From Lepus europaeus (taxonomy: Eukaryota > Chordata > Mammalia > Lagomorpha > Leporidae), in assembly GCF_033115175.1 (NCBI RefSeq), contig NC_084844.1:32955885-33019884 (forward strand): a stretch of DNA of 64,000 nt, in the 5' to 3' direction. The position numbers and the translations under genes were made by a program. The notes below the pieces were generated by a model. That model ran no database searches and was not told where the DNA came from. It saw only the letters and a list, made by a program, of their open reading frames with translations. Of this stretch, positions 22,983 through 40,250 are shown piece after piece (positions within the stretch are counted from its first letter, which is position 1; each line of letters opens with the position of its first letter).

Positions 22983-23308
22983 TTCATGTATTTATCTGAA
23001 AGGCAGAGTGACACAGAAAGAGGGAGAAGGAAGGGAGACAGAGAGACAGAGAGAGGTTTTCCATCCTCTGGTTCACTCCCCAAATGGCTGCAACAGCCAG
23101 AGCTGGGCTGATCCAAAGCCAGGAAGTTCTTCTGCATCTCCCACAGGGATGCAGGGACCCAAGGAGTTGGGCCTTCCTCTGCTGCTTTCCCAGGGATGCT
23201 AGCCTGGAGCCAGATCAGAAGGTAGCAGCCAGGACTTGAACTGGTGTCCGTATGAGATGCTGGCACTGCAGGTGGCGGCTTTACCCACCATGCCACAGCA
23301 TCGGCCCC
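22983..23308 (-). mobile_element. CSINE, right arm of inverted pair
   Basis: TTCATGTATTTATCTGAAAGG to GCATCGGCCCC. The next 30 bp (CTTTCAAATAAATC) look like the displaced tail of the left copy. Confidence 0.9.
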
Positions 23309-23340
23309 TCCACCTTTCAAATAAATCTTTTTTTAATAAA

Positions 23341-23386
23341 AGAAAGGAAGGAAGGAAGAAAGGAAGGGAGGGAGGGAGGAAGGAAA
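23341..23386. repeat. (GAAG)n/(GGGA)n microsatellite
   Basis: Imperfect GAAG and GGAG tetramers after the SINE pair. Confidence 0.85.
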
Positions 23387-24384
23387 CTATTCAGTAAAAA
23401 GATCAAATTACAGACTGATATACAGAGGATAAAACTACTTATATAATGTTTTCAACACAAAAATTGGTGCTGTGTGATTGTTGGAGGTGCACATATTTGT
23501 GGAAAAAGTATTTTCCAAACAGGAAGAATGGACACAGATGCAGGGAGATGTTGCCCACGAGGACAGGGAGGAAGGAGGGGCGGTCAGGGCCGGACACCCG
23601 GAGGCTCATCAGGTTTCGGATAATGCCTTGGGCCAGCTGGTGGGCTCGTGGATGTGTGCTATATATTCTGTGTGACTTCTGTGTGCCTTCTCTATTTCCT
23701 AATAATTGGAGGCAAGGCCACCAGCAACTTGTACCGCAGAGCTAGCGTGGCTGCGAAATGAGCTCTGGATTTGGCTTCCTCGCAGCCACCGCCGAGGGAG
23801 AAACGGAGACGCCAGGTCTCCAAGTCCCGGAAAGGAAGCCGCTCTCGCTGTTCGGAAGCATCGCAGTTCCCCCCAACTAAGACGGGAAAGGCACACCTCC
23901 CCTGGGTCTTCGCAGAAGAAACAATGGGTAACAACATCCCAAAGGAAAAACCCACTTCCCAGCCATCTCTGAGGCGTGCGGACAGCTCCTTGTCACGGCC
24001 GGATTCCGGATTCGGAAGCAGCTGTCCCCGGGGGACCTGCCTCTGCCGCCAGCATGAGGACATTTGCAGAGAGAGTTACAGAGGAAGCCGTGCTGTTCCC
24101 GGGGGCCAGGTGACCTAAGTCTGGGGAAGACTCTCCCAGCTCTGCGGCCGGCGGCTGTGGACGCCACCAGGCCCTCTGCAGCCACAGAGAGGGGGCAGGG
24201 CCAGCAGCAGTGGCCTCGGCATGTGAGAGCCTCACAGAGCTGTGCTGATCCAAAGCCAGACCCTGGGTGCACCTGCCGTGTGTTTAAGCCTTTGCTTCTT
24301 ACACTTATCTTACAACCAAGCAGGGAGTCGTGAGGTTGTTGGCTGTTCTACAGATCAAGGCCTAGGTAGAGCAGGAAAAGGAAC
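23387..24384. other. gene-free unique stretch
   Basis: A 115-codon plus-strand frame at 23771-24118 begins with TTG rather than ATG and matches no family I know. No other content recognised. Confidence 0.5.
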
Positions 24385-24765
24385 CCGTGTTGAGTCTCCT
24401 CGAGCTGCTGTCCAGAATGTCACAAACTGAGTACCTTACGACAACAGAAATTCATTCTCTCACGGTTCTGAGGCCACAGGTCCAGCATCAGGGGGCCGGC
24501 CTAGCTGTGCGCCCCCTGCAGGCTCCGGGGAGGCTCCTTGCTGCGTCTTCCAGCTTCTGGTGGTGGCCAGCATCCCCTGGCTTGTCGCTGCAAACCCCGC
24601 CTCCACACGGCTGCCTTCCCTCTGTGTGTGCGCCTGTTCCCCCATCTCCCAGGCCCAACCACGCCATCAGTCGCGGGCCTTAGGGCCCACCCGGGTCCAG
24701 CAGGACCTCATTTAACTTGATGACAACTGCAACGCTCTTGTTTCTGAGCAAGACCAGAGGGGCGG
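24385..24765 (-). mobile_element. MLT1-family LTR relic
   Basis: Antisense order is typical: CACAAACTGAGTACCTTACG, ACAACAGAAATTCATTCTCT, TTCTGGTGGTGGCCAGCATC, then TTAGGGCCCACCC and CCTCATTTAACTTGATGAC. Confidence 0.65.
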
Positions 24766-25328
24766 GCACCGGGAATGAGAGCTCCAGTGTACCTCTGGGG
24801 AGGGCCCAATTCAAACGGAAACCAAGCCTTCCTTAGGGTTACTAGACAGGGGAACTCAAACGCAAGTGCGTCCCGCTGGAGCCGAGAGGCAGTGAGTGAG
24901 GCTGGAGAAGAAGGACGTGGTGGTGGGAGCTGGCCACCTGGAGCTGTGAAGGGGTCCCTCAAACACACGACACCAGAGAAGCCAGGGACAGGGCTGGGAG
25001 CGGGGACCTGGGGGAGGAGGCAGAGGGCCTGAGAGGAAGCTTGCAGAGGGGCTGAGTCTTCGGCAGAATGCAAGGCTGGGGCTGGGGCTGACCACGGCGT
25101 TGTGCTGGCGTGAGAAAGGGCCTGATCTCTCAGCGAGCAGGCTGAAGTCGGGAGGAAGAGGGGGCGTGTCTACACGTGCTTTCAGTGCCGCAGAGCACGG
25201 GTGAGCAAATGCCACACATACCTGTGTGCAGGCCCCAGATGGACACGTGCAGATCGCCACAAGGTCTCTCTGCCGTCGGGAGCTTCCAAGACTTCCAAGA
25301 CTAGAAATTGAAGGCGGCGGCGGGGGGA

Positions 25329-25553
25329 GGCCGGCACTGTGGCACAGTGGGATAACCCACCACTGCAATGCAAGCACCACTCCTGGCTGCTCCACTGGTG
25401 CTCCAGCTTCCTGCTAATGCACCTGGGAAAGCAGTGAAAAATGGCCCAAGTGCTGGGGCCCCTGCACCCACAAGGGAGACCCAGATAAAGCTCCAGGCTC
25501 CTGGCTTCAGCCTGGCCCAATGCCAGTCATTGCAGCCATTTAAGAGTGAACCA
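25329..25553 (+). mobile_element. CSINE, tail missing
   Basis: GGCCGGCACTGTGGCACAGT to AAGAGTGAACCA, abutting another copy; lacks part of the head. Confidence 0.88.
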
Positions 25554-25775
25554 GGCCAGCACCGCAGCTCACTAGGCTAATCCTCCGCCTGCGGTGCCGG
25601 CACTCTGGGTTCTAGTCCCAGTTGGGGCGCCAGATTCTGTCCCAGTTGCTCCTCTTCCAGGCCAGCTCTCTGCTGTGGCCCGGGAGTGCAGTGGAGGATG
25701 GCCCAGGTGCTTGGGCCCTGCACCTGCATGGGAGACCAGGAGGAAGTGCATGGTTTCTGGTTTTGGATCGGCGCC
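25554..25775 (+). mobile_element. young-type CSINE, 3' truncated
   Basis: GGCCAGCACCGCAGCTCACT to TTGGATCGGCGCC. Confidence 0.85.
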
Positions 25776-26589
25776 AAAACCTCATCGGGGATGAGGCAGT
25801 GATGCCTGGCCACAAGCCTACTGTTCTCAGGCCTTAAATTCGAGTTTCTCTGGGTTGAGGCCCAGCCCTTGTTCTAACCCTGGGGGCCCCATGGGTGTGG
25901 CTGGACTGGGAAGCCAGGAGGCGTGGCTCAGCATCCTCGGCACAGGGAGTCAAACCCCGCCCCCACCCCACACTGGGAGTAACAAGGGATGCCCCGCCCA
26001 TGCCGACATTGTGGCCCCTGGCTCCAGGCAACAAGGGGAGCGCAAGTCCATTGGGGGCTGGAATCTTCGAGAAGCCAAAGTGACCTGCATGCCAAGCTAG
26101 TTGCCCACGGGAGGCAGGGCGATCTGGCTGGGCGGTGGAGGCTGGGGCCTGGGCAGTGTGGCTGGAGCGGGGGATGGGAGGGTGGGGGGAGGGAGGGGCT
26201 GGGATGACTCACCGATCTCCCACCTACCCCCCACCCCCATAAAGCTCAGAGATGACCCTCAGCGCCCAGGGGACAGCGGAAGAGCTGTGGGTACTCACTG
26301 CAGAATTCAGGGTTAGGCAGGGCTGGGAAGCTGACCGCCTCTGCCAGTGGCTGTGGCTCTCCAAGCCACTGTGCCCCAGCTCTGCATGGCCACTGTCAGC
26401 TCCACCGCCGTTCTGCCTCGCACATAGGAGGCTATGGGCGTAGAAAGCTCTCCCACAGCCAGGATCTTGTTTGAAGTTTGCACCCCAAAACGCACTTGGT
26501 GCTAATATTCTCATTCCCGTGTTAGAGATGAGGAAACCATTCATGTGTTCATCCACTCACTCCACAAATACACTTTCCATAATCTCCTG
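25776..26589. other. gene-free unique stretch
   Basis: GC-rich, with a G-rich run at about 26170-26200. A possible MIR remnant (GAGATGAGGAAACC) lies at 26526-26539. Confidence 0.45.
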
Positions 26590-26922
26590 GGGGGTCTGTG
26601 TGACGACACAGCGGGTTAACCCACCACCCGCGACACCAGCATCCCTTAGGCGCCTCTGCTGGAGTCCTGGCTGCTCCACTTCTGATCCAGCCACCTGCTG
26701 ATGCACCGGGGAGGCAGCGGGTGAAGGCTCACACGGTTGAGCCCCTGCCACCCATGCAGGAGACCAGGATGGAGCTCCAGGCTCCTGGCTTCAGCCTGGC
26801 CCACTCCTGGCCATTGCAGCCATTTGGGGAGTGAACCAGTGGATGGAGGACCTCTCTCCCCACTCCCATCTCTGTGACTCTGCATTTCAAATAAATAAGA
26901 TAAAAAATTATTTTTTAAAAGA
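26590..26922 (+). mobile_element. CSINE
   Basis: Head TCTGTGTGACGACACAGCGG, tail CAAATAAATAAGATAAAAAA. Confidence 0.88.
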
Positions 26923-26931
26923 ACTTATTGA

Positions 26932-27030
26932 GTTTCAGATTCCAGGCTGGGCCCAGATCTGGCTCAAAATGGTGCAGTGACTTGTCTGGCTGCAGCATAA
27001 GGATTCAAACCCAGTTCTTTACGCTTGGCG
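26932..27030 (-). mobile_element. MIR
   Basis: GTGACTTGTCTGGCTGCAGC and GGATTCAAACCCAG correspond to the reverse-complement MIR core. Confidence 0.55.
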
Positions 27031-28961
27031 AGCTCTTTCTCAGTCAGCCACCCAGGAGGCACCCACGGCGCACCTGTTCCTCTGGCCTGCACCCCAGGGA
27101 CCCAGAGGCAGCAGGCTTCTGTGAAAACGGAGGGCTTGGGGCCCTGCACGCCCCACTCCCGCTCTGCCTGCACAAAAGTGCCACAGGGCGGGCAGGGGGG
27201 CAGCAGTGAGGACGAAAGAAAAGAGGAAGACATGGGCTGCTACACACACACACACACACACATACTGCCTCAGAGAAACTAAATGGATGCAGGTTTTTCC
27301 GTGAAACCTCGCAGAGCTGGGTAAGTTCCCAGAGCCATGGAGTCCCAAGATGTTGTTTGTTTTTTCTCCTTTGCTTTTTAAAAATAGTAACCAACTGTTG
27401 GGCGCTGGAAGGCGGTGGCAAGACTGGGGGTGGGGACTGGCTGGTGGCAGGGGACATGGCACCGTTTTTTGCTTCTCCTTCGTTTCCACCCAGGGCACAG
27501 CCCTTGCGGCCCGGCGGGCCCAGCAGTGGTGAGGGCCTTCCCCTCGGTGCTCACAGCGACTCCGCAGGGCAGACGCTCGTGGTCATACTTCACAGACAAG
27601 GTGCCCCCCACGGCACGGGCAAAGCAGCGAGCCAGGGGCTCCGAGCACCTCTGCAGGTGTGGCGGGAGAGGGCGGGCATGCCCTGTCCCGGGCAGGTATA
27701 GCTCCCTCCTCCTAGGCTCCCCGGCAGGCCTCCGCCGTTCGTCGCGTGGCCCGCCCTCTCCCATCTCCAGTCATTTCACAAGGACACTCACCAACCTTGA
27801 AAGGCAAGGTGCCCCGAGGCGCGGGGACGGAACGCGCGGCGTGGGGCAGCGCGGGGGTGCAGCGCCATCTAGCGGTGCCGCGGCCCTTCGCGTCCCGGGC
27901 GGTGACATTTCAGACAATCAATAGCTCATTATTAACCATGATCACAACCTGATGTTTACTTTGGGGGAAATGGTGGGCAGCACGGGAGACACACGCACTT
28001 TGCTGCGTGTTTCCCAGGCCTGCGGTTCTAAATGCCACAGTGACTATTAAACAGTGTCCTGGCCGCGGGCAGCGGGCGGGAGCCCAGATGGATCGAGTAT
28101 CTTTTTCATCTGAGCTGCTCACCAAAAACAAAGCATCCGCTGACCTTTCGCTAACTGCTGGAAGGAAAATGCTTGATAAATAATAAATAGACCCCTCCTG
28201 GATGCTGCTTAGAACCGCCTTTTAATTAAAAGGACGGAGCAGCCAGAAGGTCAGGTAACTGACATTTATTTAAGTCGCATCCGCTGAGGATAAAACTACT
28301 TGAAACGCGCTTCCGTTGTCAGCTAGCAGTCCACAGAAGTCCCCTCCCTGGAATCTGCGAGGAGGAGGGTGGCGAGAGACAAAACACTTAACTTCCTGGC
28401 TCTGCCGCCTGCCCCTAGCAACACTCCCTTCCCCGCTGCTCCAGGCCTGGCCTCGTCCAATCAGAGCAGCGCCTGCCGCACCGAGCGAGCGCTACCCCAG
28501 GAACGACACAAAAGCCATTTCCCGTCTTTGCCACAGGAGGGCAGGTGCCCTTCTCTGCCAGCCCAAGGTGACCTCAGCCAAGGTGCTCACTGAACCTCAG
28601 TGAACCTCATCTCGCCGCGCACAGCCGCAGGCTGGGAACACAGGGCTAACGCAGCCAGTGCCACACCTGCACCTCGGGCTGCCCTCAGCGGAGAGAGCAG
28701 GCAGACAATGACGGCCTAGAAGCCGCCGGTCCCACCCACCCTCTCCTTCCCTGTGCTGCACTGGGTCGTGCACCCTCATTCCCAGGTGCTCAGAACACTG
28801 CCAGCCCAGCCCCGCCCGAGTCAGGTGTGGTAACAGCCAAGAGCTGAGAACGGATGAGGCCCAACAGCTGTGTCCCCAGGGGCAGAGGCAGACACCGGTG
28901 GGAGCCACAGAAAATCCTGACATCCCACTGGAATAACTTGTTTTTTAAAAAGAAGTCTGCT
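27031..28961. other. gene-free block with CpG patch and candidate conserved element
   Basis: SINE-free for 1.9 kb. (CA)n at 27241-27261, a CpG-rich patch with a CTCF-like motif at 27780-27905, then AT-rich sequence (27906-28310) with a 16-bp palindrome. No exons found. Confidence 0.5.
27862..27875 (-). promoter_or_regulatory. CTCF-like motif
   Basis: GCGCCATCTAGCGG is the reverse complement of a classic CTCF core (CCGCTAGATGGCGC). It sits in a short CpG-rich patch at about 27780-27905 in gene-free DNA. Confidence 0.6.
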
Positions 28962-29271
28962 GGGGCCGGCGCCATGGTGTAGTGAGTAAAGCCGCCACCT
29001 GTGGGACCAGCGTCCCAAATGGGTACTGGTTCCTGCCCGGGCTGCTCCACTTCGGATCCAGCTCCCTGCTAATGGCCTGGGGGAGCAGCGGAGGACGGCT
29101 CAAGCGCTTGGGCCCCTGCCCCCATGTGGGAGACCTGGATGAGGCTCTAGGCTTCCAGTGGGCCCAGCCCTGGCTGTTGCGACCATGTGGGGAATGAACC
29201 AGCAGATGGCAGGTATCTCTCTCTCTCCAACTCAGCCCTTAAATAAATAGGTAAAATCTTTTATAAAAATC
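28962..29271 (+). mobile_element. CSINE
   Basis: GGGGCCGGCGCCATGGTGTA to AAATAAATAGGTAAAATC. Confidence 0.9.
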
Positions 29272-29429
29272 TGCTGGATGCTTCTAAGTGGCGAGCTGTC
29301 ATTTATTCCGAGAGAGAGGCATCATTTTAACCAAATTGGGGATCCCTGAGATGCAGACGACTCAGGAATGCCACGTCCATGGTCACGGAACGCCACACAG
29401 AGCATTAGACAGAACTGCAATACCTGGGC

Positions 29430-29722
29430 TGGGGCCAGTGCTGGGGTGGGTTGAGTGGCCACTTGTCATGCTGGCATCCCGTATCAGAGTGCTGGTTCGA
29501 GACCCAGCTTCTCCACTTCCAATCCAGCTCCCTGCTAATGCACCTAGGAAAGCAGATGGCCCAAGTGCTTGGGACCCCTGCCACCCACATGGAAGACCCA
29601 GATGGAGTTCCTGGCTCCTGGCTTCAGCTTGGCCCAGCCCTGGCTGTTGCAGCCTTTTGAGGAGTGAACCAGCAGGTGGAAGATCTGACAGCCTTTCAAT
29701 TAAGCAGATTAATACATACATA
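29430..29722 (+). mobile_element. CSINE, worn tail
   Basis: GGGGCCAGTGCTGGGGTGGG to the GGAAGATCTGACAGCC end; the CT tract is lost. Confidence 0.85.
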
Positions 29723-31057
29723 AGGGTGGTTTTTAAGCCGCCCATCAGCGACCAGATCTACCCAAAAAGAGCAAAGGTAGACTCTGTCATCTAGTAGTGA
29801 GTCCAAGACTCAGGAAACCCGGGGTTGGGATGAATAAAGACCTGGGTTGCCAGCGTTTGCCGCCTTCTCATTCCCTCTGTCCTTGAACTGAGTGCCTTCG
29901 GCTGGCCGGTCTCCACCCTCCTGTGTCTTTCTCCACTCCACCTGGAGAGCTCGTCCGTTGTCCGGCTGCAAAGCCCAGCCCTGTACCGGGCCTTTCTCCC
30001 TTCCTCCCAGACACCCGTCTGGAACACAGCTTCACGGGCTGAGACTAGCAGCTGTCTTCTGAGAGCACCCATTCCTCTCCCCCACGTGGCCGGCTGCTGG
30101 TGACACTGCTCGTCTTCCGGCCTCCTCTTTGGTCCTCTCCCCTCCCTCCTGCCCATCCCGCCCCCATTCTTGGAATCACGTCGCTCCTAGGCACATCCCC
30201 CTTCCCCACTCCAACTTTCCTGCACTGAACTCCTCCGTGCTGTCGTCAAGGCCTCCGCGGCCCCACCCCACCCTGTCCTGTCCCTCAAGATAGTAACAAC
30301 CCACCCGCCACACACATCACGAAGGAGCTCTGCATTCAGTATCTCGACTGACTCCTACAGCGCTCCCTGGATCCAGAGGCACACAGTCCTGACTGTGAAG
30401 GCCGGGCAACGGGAGCGGGCGCAAGCTCACACCGGGACCACTGGAGCGCCCAGAACAAGAACCCAGACGCGGACCTCGCCAGGCCGAGAGGTCTGCTCTG
30501 ACAGGTCTACTGCTTCCGTGCACACCAAGAATCTGTGCCCTCCTTTGCGCGTTCACTCTTCACTCGGACCAAGGCCTCAGCCAATCAGGCAGGAAACACA
30601 CTACGGCCCAGGCGCCCACCCCAGGGAAATGCCTCGAAAGCGCGCGGTCTCTGGGCGAGGTAAGGGACCGATGTTTGGTTCCACCATGAGGCAAGGTTTC
30701 CACACAGTCGGCGTTTGAAGCCCATGGTGACGGGGAGCGTGCTCCTGGCAGAAGACAGCTCACACTTCAACCACGAGCGCCTACTGGGCTCCCAGGACCC
30801 CCAGCCCGCTCCAGGGCCCTCACCCCCTGGACCCTACCCCTGTGCCCGTGATAGTGGAGGACTCTGGTTGCTTCCGCTCGCTCTTGTCTTCCCAACTTGA
30901 TCTTCAGAATGTGGTCACATTTCCATTCTCTCGAAGAACACTATGGGGCCTGGTGACAGCTTTGTTCCAACTGTGGGACTAGTTCTGAATTCCCTAAGGA
31001 AGTGTCACACCTTTCACTATGCTTGGATCGCTGAGACTCGACCTAAAGAGGCCTCCA
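29723..31057. other. gene-free unique stretch
   Basis: Pyrimidine-rich at 29850-30300. No exons, RNA genes or repeats recognised. Confidence 0.5.
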
Positions 31058-31343
31058 GGCCGGTGCCGCGGCTCACTAGGCTAATCCTCCGCCTGCGGTG
31101 CCGGCACACCGGGTTCTAGTCCTGGTGGCTCCTTTACCAGTCCAGTTCTCTGCTGTGGCCCGGGAGTGCAGTGGAGGATGGCCCAGGTCCTTGGGCCCTG
31201 CACCCGCATGGGAGACCAGGAGGAAGCACCTGGCTCCTGGCTTTGGATCGGCACACATGCCAGCCGTAGCGGCCATTGGAGGGTGAACCAACAGAAAAGG
31301 AAGACTTTCTCTCTCTCTAACTCTGTCAAAAAAAAAAAAAAGA
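31058..31343 (+). mobile_element. young-type CSINE, internally deleted
   Basis: GGCCGGTGCCGCGGCTCACT to poly(A). The flank GCCTCCA is repeated at 31051-31057 and 31350-31356. The GTCGGGGCGCCGGATTCTGT block is absent. Confidence 0.9.
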
Positions 31344-31451
31344 AAAAAAGCCTCCAAGTGTCCAAGTGCCGGCAGCTGCCAGGACTGCCTCTCCTCACGG
31401 TCCCAGTCACGCTGAGTGGGATCAGGACGCGCATCTGTCCTAGCGGCCGAA

Positions 31452-31683
31452 GGTGCTGAAGACACCTGTCCCACAGCTGAGTGCCTGGCTTTGATCCCTG
31501 GCTCCAGCTGCCTGCCTAACGCACACCCTGGCTGGCTCCGAGTGCTTGGGCTCCTGTCATTCACCTGGGAGACCTGGGCTGAGTCCATGGCTGCCAGCAG
31601 AGCTCAGCTCCACCCAGCCCCGCTGCGGGCATTTGGAGAGTGAACCAGCACACGGGAGCACTCTCTTCCAATTTAAAGAAAAA
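31452..31683 (+). mobile_element. old diverged CSINE
   Basis: Weak match through CTGGGAGACCTGGGCTGAGT and GCATTTGGAGAGTGAACCAG. Confidence 0.65.
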
Positions 31684-32942
31684 ACATGTGTGGGACAACA
31701 GGCACTCACACGTTGCCAGTAAGTATATAACTCAGCACGATTTCTGTGGAGATGACAGAAACTACAGGTGAGCTGTCCCCTGAGCCAGCACCCACAGGTG
31801 CACCAGGCCACCGCAGCTCGGTACACAGAAACAAGGTACGTTTTCACCGGCTGGGCACTGATCAAACCGTGATGGAAGATCTCTGTGACAAATGAGTATT
31901 AGCGGGAAAAACAAGGTACAGGCTCATACGTACAGCAGCTCTGTAGACACAATCGGAATATTTCTAGAAAGCCACACAAAGAAAATGGCGGTAGTGTGGC
32001 CTCAGGGAAGGGAATATGGGTAGCAAGGGACAGAAATGGGAGACTATTTACTTTTAAATTCCAAATCATGTATAATTTTTTGAAGAATTATGCAATAAAA
32101 AACTTTTTTAAAAAGAGGCTTCATTATTGTGGCAAAGAAACTGCCTTTAAAAACCTGGCAACGTAAGGCCTGAAGCTAAGGGACGCCTCTTTCTCCACTA
32201 TTCCACTGAAAACGGACCCAGCTCCTTTACCCACACAAGTCCTCTTCCCAAGGCCCAGTGTGGCACTCAGTACACAACAGTTGCCTAACATATGTGTTCC
32301 CATGGATTAGATTTTCTTCCTCATCTAAAAGTAACGAAATGCCTAAGCAGTGATAAGGCTATGGGGAAACAGCACTGCTCAGAACTGCTCCTGCCGCACC
32401 TGCTCCCCGCATCGTGTGTAAGGATGTGTAGGCTGGTTGAGGACCCTGCCTACTGTGTACCAGGAGGCGGAAGAAACCCTGCACAAAGAAGAACCAGGTA
32501 GAAAATCCACATAAGTTTTAAAATAAGGAATCTTAAGCATTCCTAGGAACTGAAAACTACTGGTTTCATCGCAGATACGAAGGCTACAATCTCAGAGGTC
32601 TATTTTCTTTACTTAGTAAAACATAAGAGAAAAGAGGAAGGCAAGACAGTGGGTAAGGGAGGCAGGTTACCGGTGGAGAAAGTCATCTGAATTAGGTGAC
32701 CCTGCACCGGGCAACCCAGTTACCTACTGAGATGTCACTGGAAGTCAGTTTCAGCGGGTGTAATCACTCATTCATTCACCCAATAAATAAGCACTGAGCA
32801 ACCAATACCTGTCCTAATTGCCTGCCACACACTCGATCTGTGACATTCTAGGTAGTTTTGGTGTTTGTCCATCATCAGTGTTAGGTCCTCACTCTTACTG
32901 CAAAGCACAATCAGCTTGGCCTCAAACTGAAAGTCAATAGTT
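31684..32942. other. gene-free unique stretch downstream of MRPS23
   Basis: No exons seen. TTCATTCACCCAATAAATAAGC at about 32772 hints at an old LINE remnant (fewer than 25 bases quoted would be needed to decide). Confidence 0.4.
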
Positions 32943-33228
32943 GGGCCAGTGCGGTGCCAGCATCCCATATGGACACCGGTTAAAAGTCCTGGCTGCTCCA
33001 CATCCAATCCAGTTCTCTGCTATGGTCTGGGAAAGCAGTAGAGGATAGCCCAAATCCTTGGGCCCCTGCTCCCGCATGGGAGACCCAGAAGAAGCTCCTG
33101 GCTCCTGGCTTCTAATTGGCGCAGCTCCAGCCATTGCGGCCAATTGGGGAGTAACCAGCAGATGGAAGACCACCCCCCCACCCCCAGCTCTAACTCTTTC
33201 AAATAAATAGATCTTTAAAAAAAATAGT
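32943..33228 (+). mobile_element. CSINE, head shortened
   Basis: GGGCCAGTGCGGTGCCAGC lacks about 30 bp of the head; tail CAAATAAATAGATC. Confidence 0.88.
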
Positions 33229-33486
33229 CAGTAGTTCTCTTGCAAAATGTATAAAGATGGTCTACAGAGAGAGGGAGCTGGTGAAGAGACCACACCACAC
33301 GTGAAGATAAAAGGCAGAGGGATGCAGATACACACCAGGGAATCAAATGCAGCCAGCCCACTCGCCAACACAAACATCAGAGCAAACCGACTCCGAACAA
33401 CTCCCACTCCAACAATCTTTCCCGAGGTCTCGCCGTGTTATTTACAATTTCAAAGTCAATTTACTTTGTATGCAACAGGGGGAGTC

Positions 33487-33492
33487 TTTATT
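33487..33492 (-). terminator. MRPS23: MRPS23 poly(A) signal
   Basis: AATAAA on the minus strand, about 190 nt beyond the MRPS23 stop codon. It is the first exact signal downstream in that direction and would give a short 3' UTR. Confidence 0.65.
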
Positions 33493-33683
33493 TGTAATGT
33501 CCTAAAACTGAAGCTCTTTCAAACCATGATGCTGAGCTTTAGGACGGCCGAGAGACAGGAACTAAGAAAAGGCAAACATGATGCCTTGGAGATCAAGAAA
33601 CATTTACACAGTTCTGCTGTTCGAAACAGCTCGGGCTTCAGCTGGGGAGCAGAGCGTGGCTGGCGGCACCGCGGCCGCGGCCC

Positions 33684-39981
<6,298 letters not shown>

Positions 39982-40140
39982 CCTCGGCGCCGGGGACCGA
40001 GCGCGACCAGCCGCTCCCGGAACCGGAAGCTGCGGCGGCCAATAAAGGGGACGGAAGTTGCTGGCCGAGCGAGGATCGCGGCGCGAACGCCAAATCCTCA
40101 ATCGGCAGAGCGAACCAGGCAGAAGCAAATGATAAGCCGA
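39982..40140 (-). promoter_or_regulatory. MRPS23: MRPS23 core promoter and 5' UTR region
   Basis: GC-rich, TATA-less sequence just upstream of the MRPS23 start codon. It contains CCGGAAG at 40023-40029 and ACGGAAGT at 40051-40058, both ETS/GABP-type sites, and a CCAAT pentamer at 40039-40043 (inverted relative to the gene). ETS and CCAAT sites without a TATA box are typical of nuclear genes for mitochondrial ribosomal proteins. The transcription start is not visible but probably lies at about 40000-40045. Confidence 0.75.
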
Positions 40141-40250
40141 TCCGGGGCGCTCCGAGGGGCCGTCCCGCGTTCAGACAGGAGCACTCGATAGCGGAGCCAA
40201 GAGGAGGGGCGCTATCCCGAGCCGGGAAGAAGCCGCGACTGACTGACGCG

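Noticed and set aside
23771-24118. 115-codon frame with protein-like composition
   Set aside because: Starts with TTG rather than ATG, has no recognised domain, promoter or splice partner.
28531-28545. Third CTCF-like motif (CCACAGGAGGGCAG)
   Set aside because: One base short of the core spacing compared with the consensus; too weak to call.
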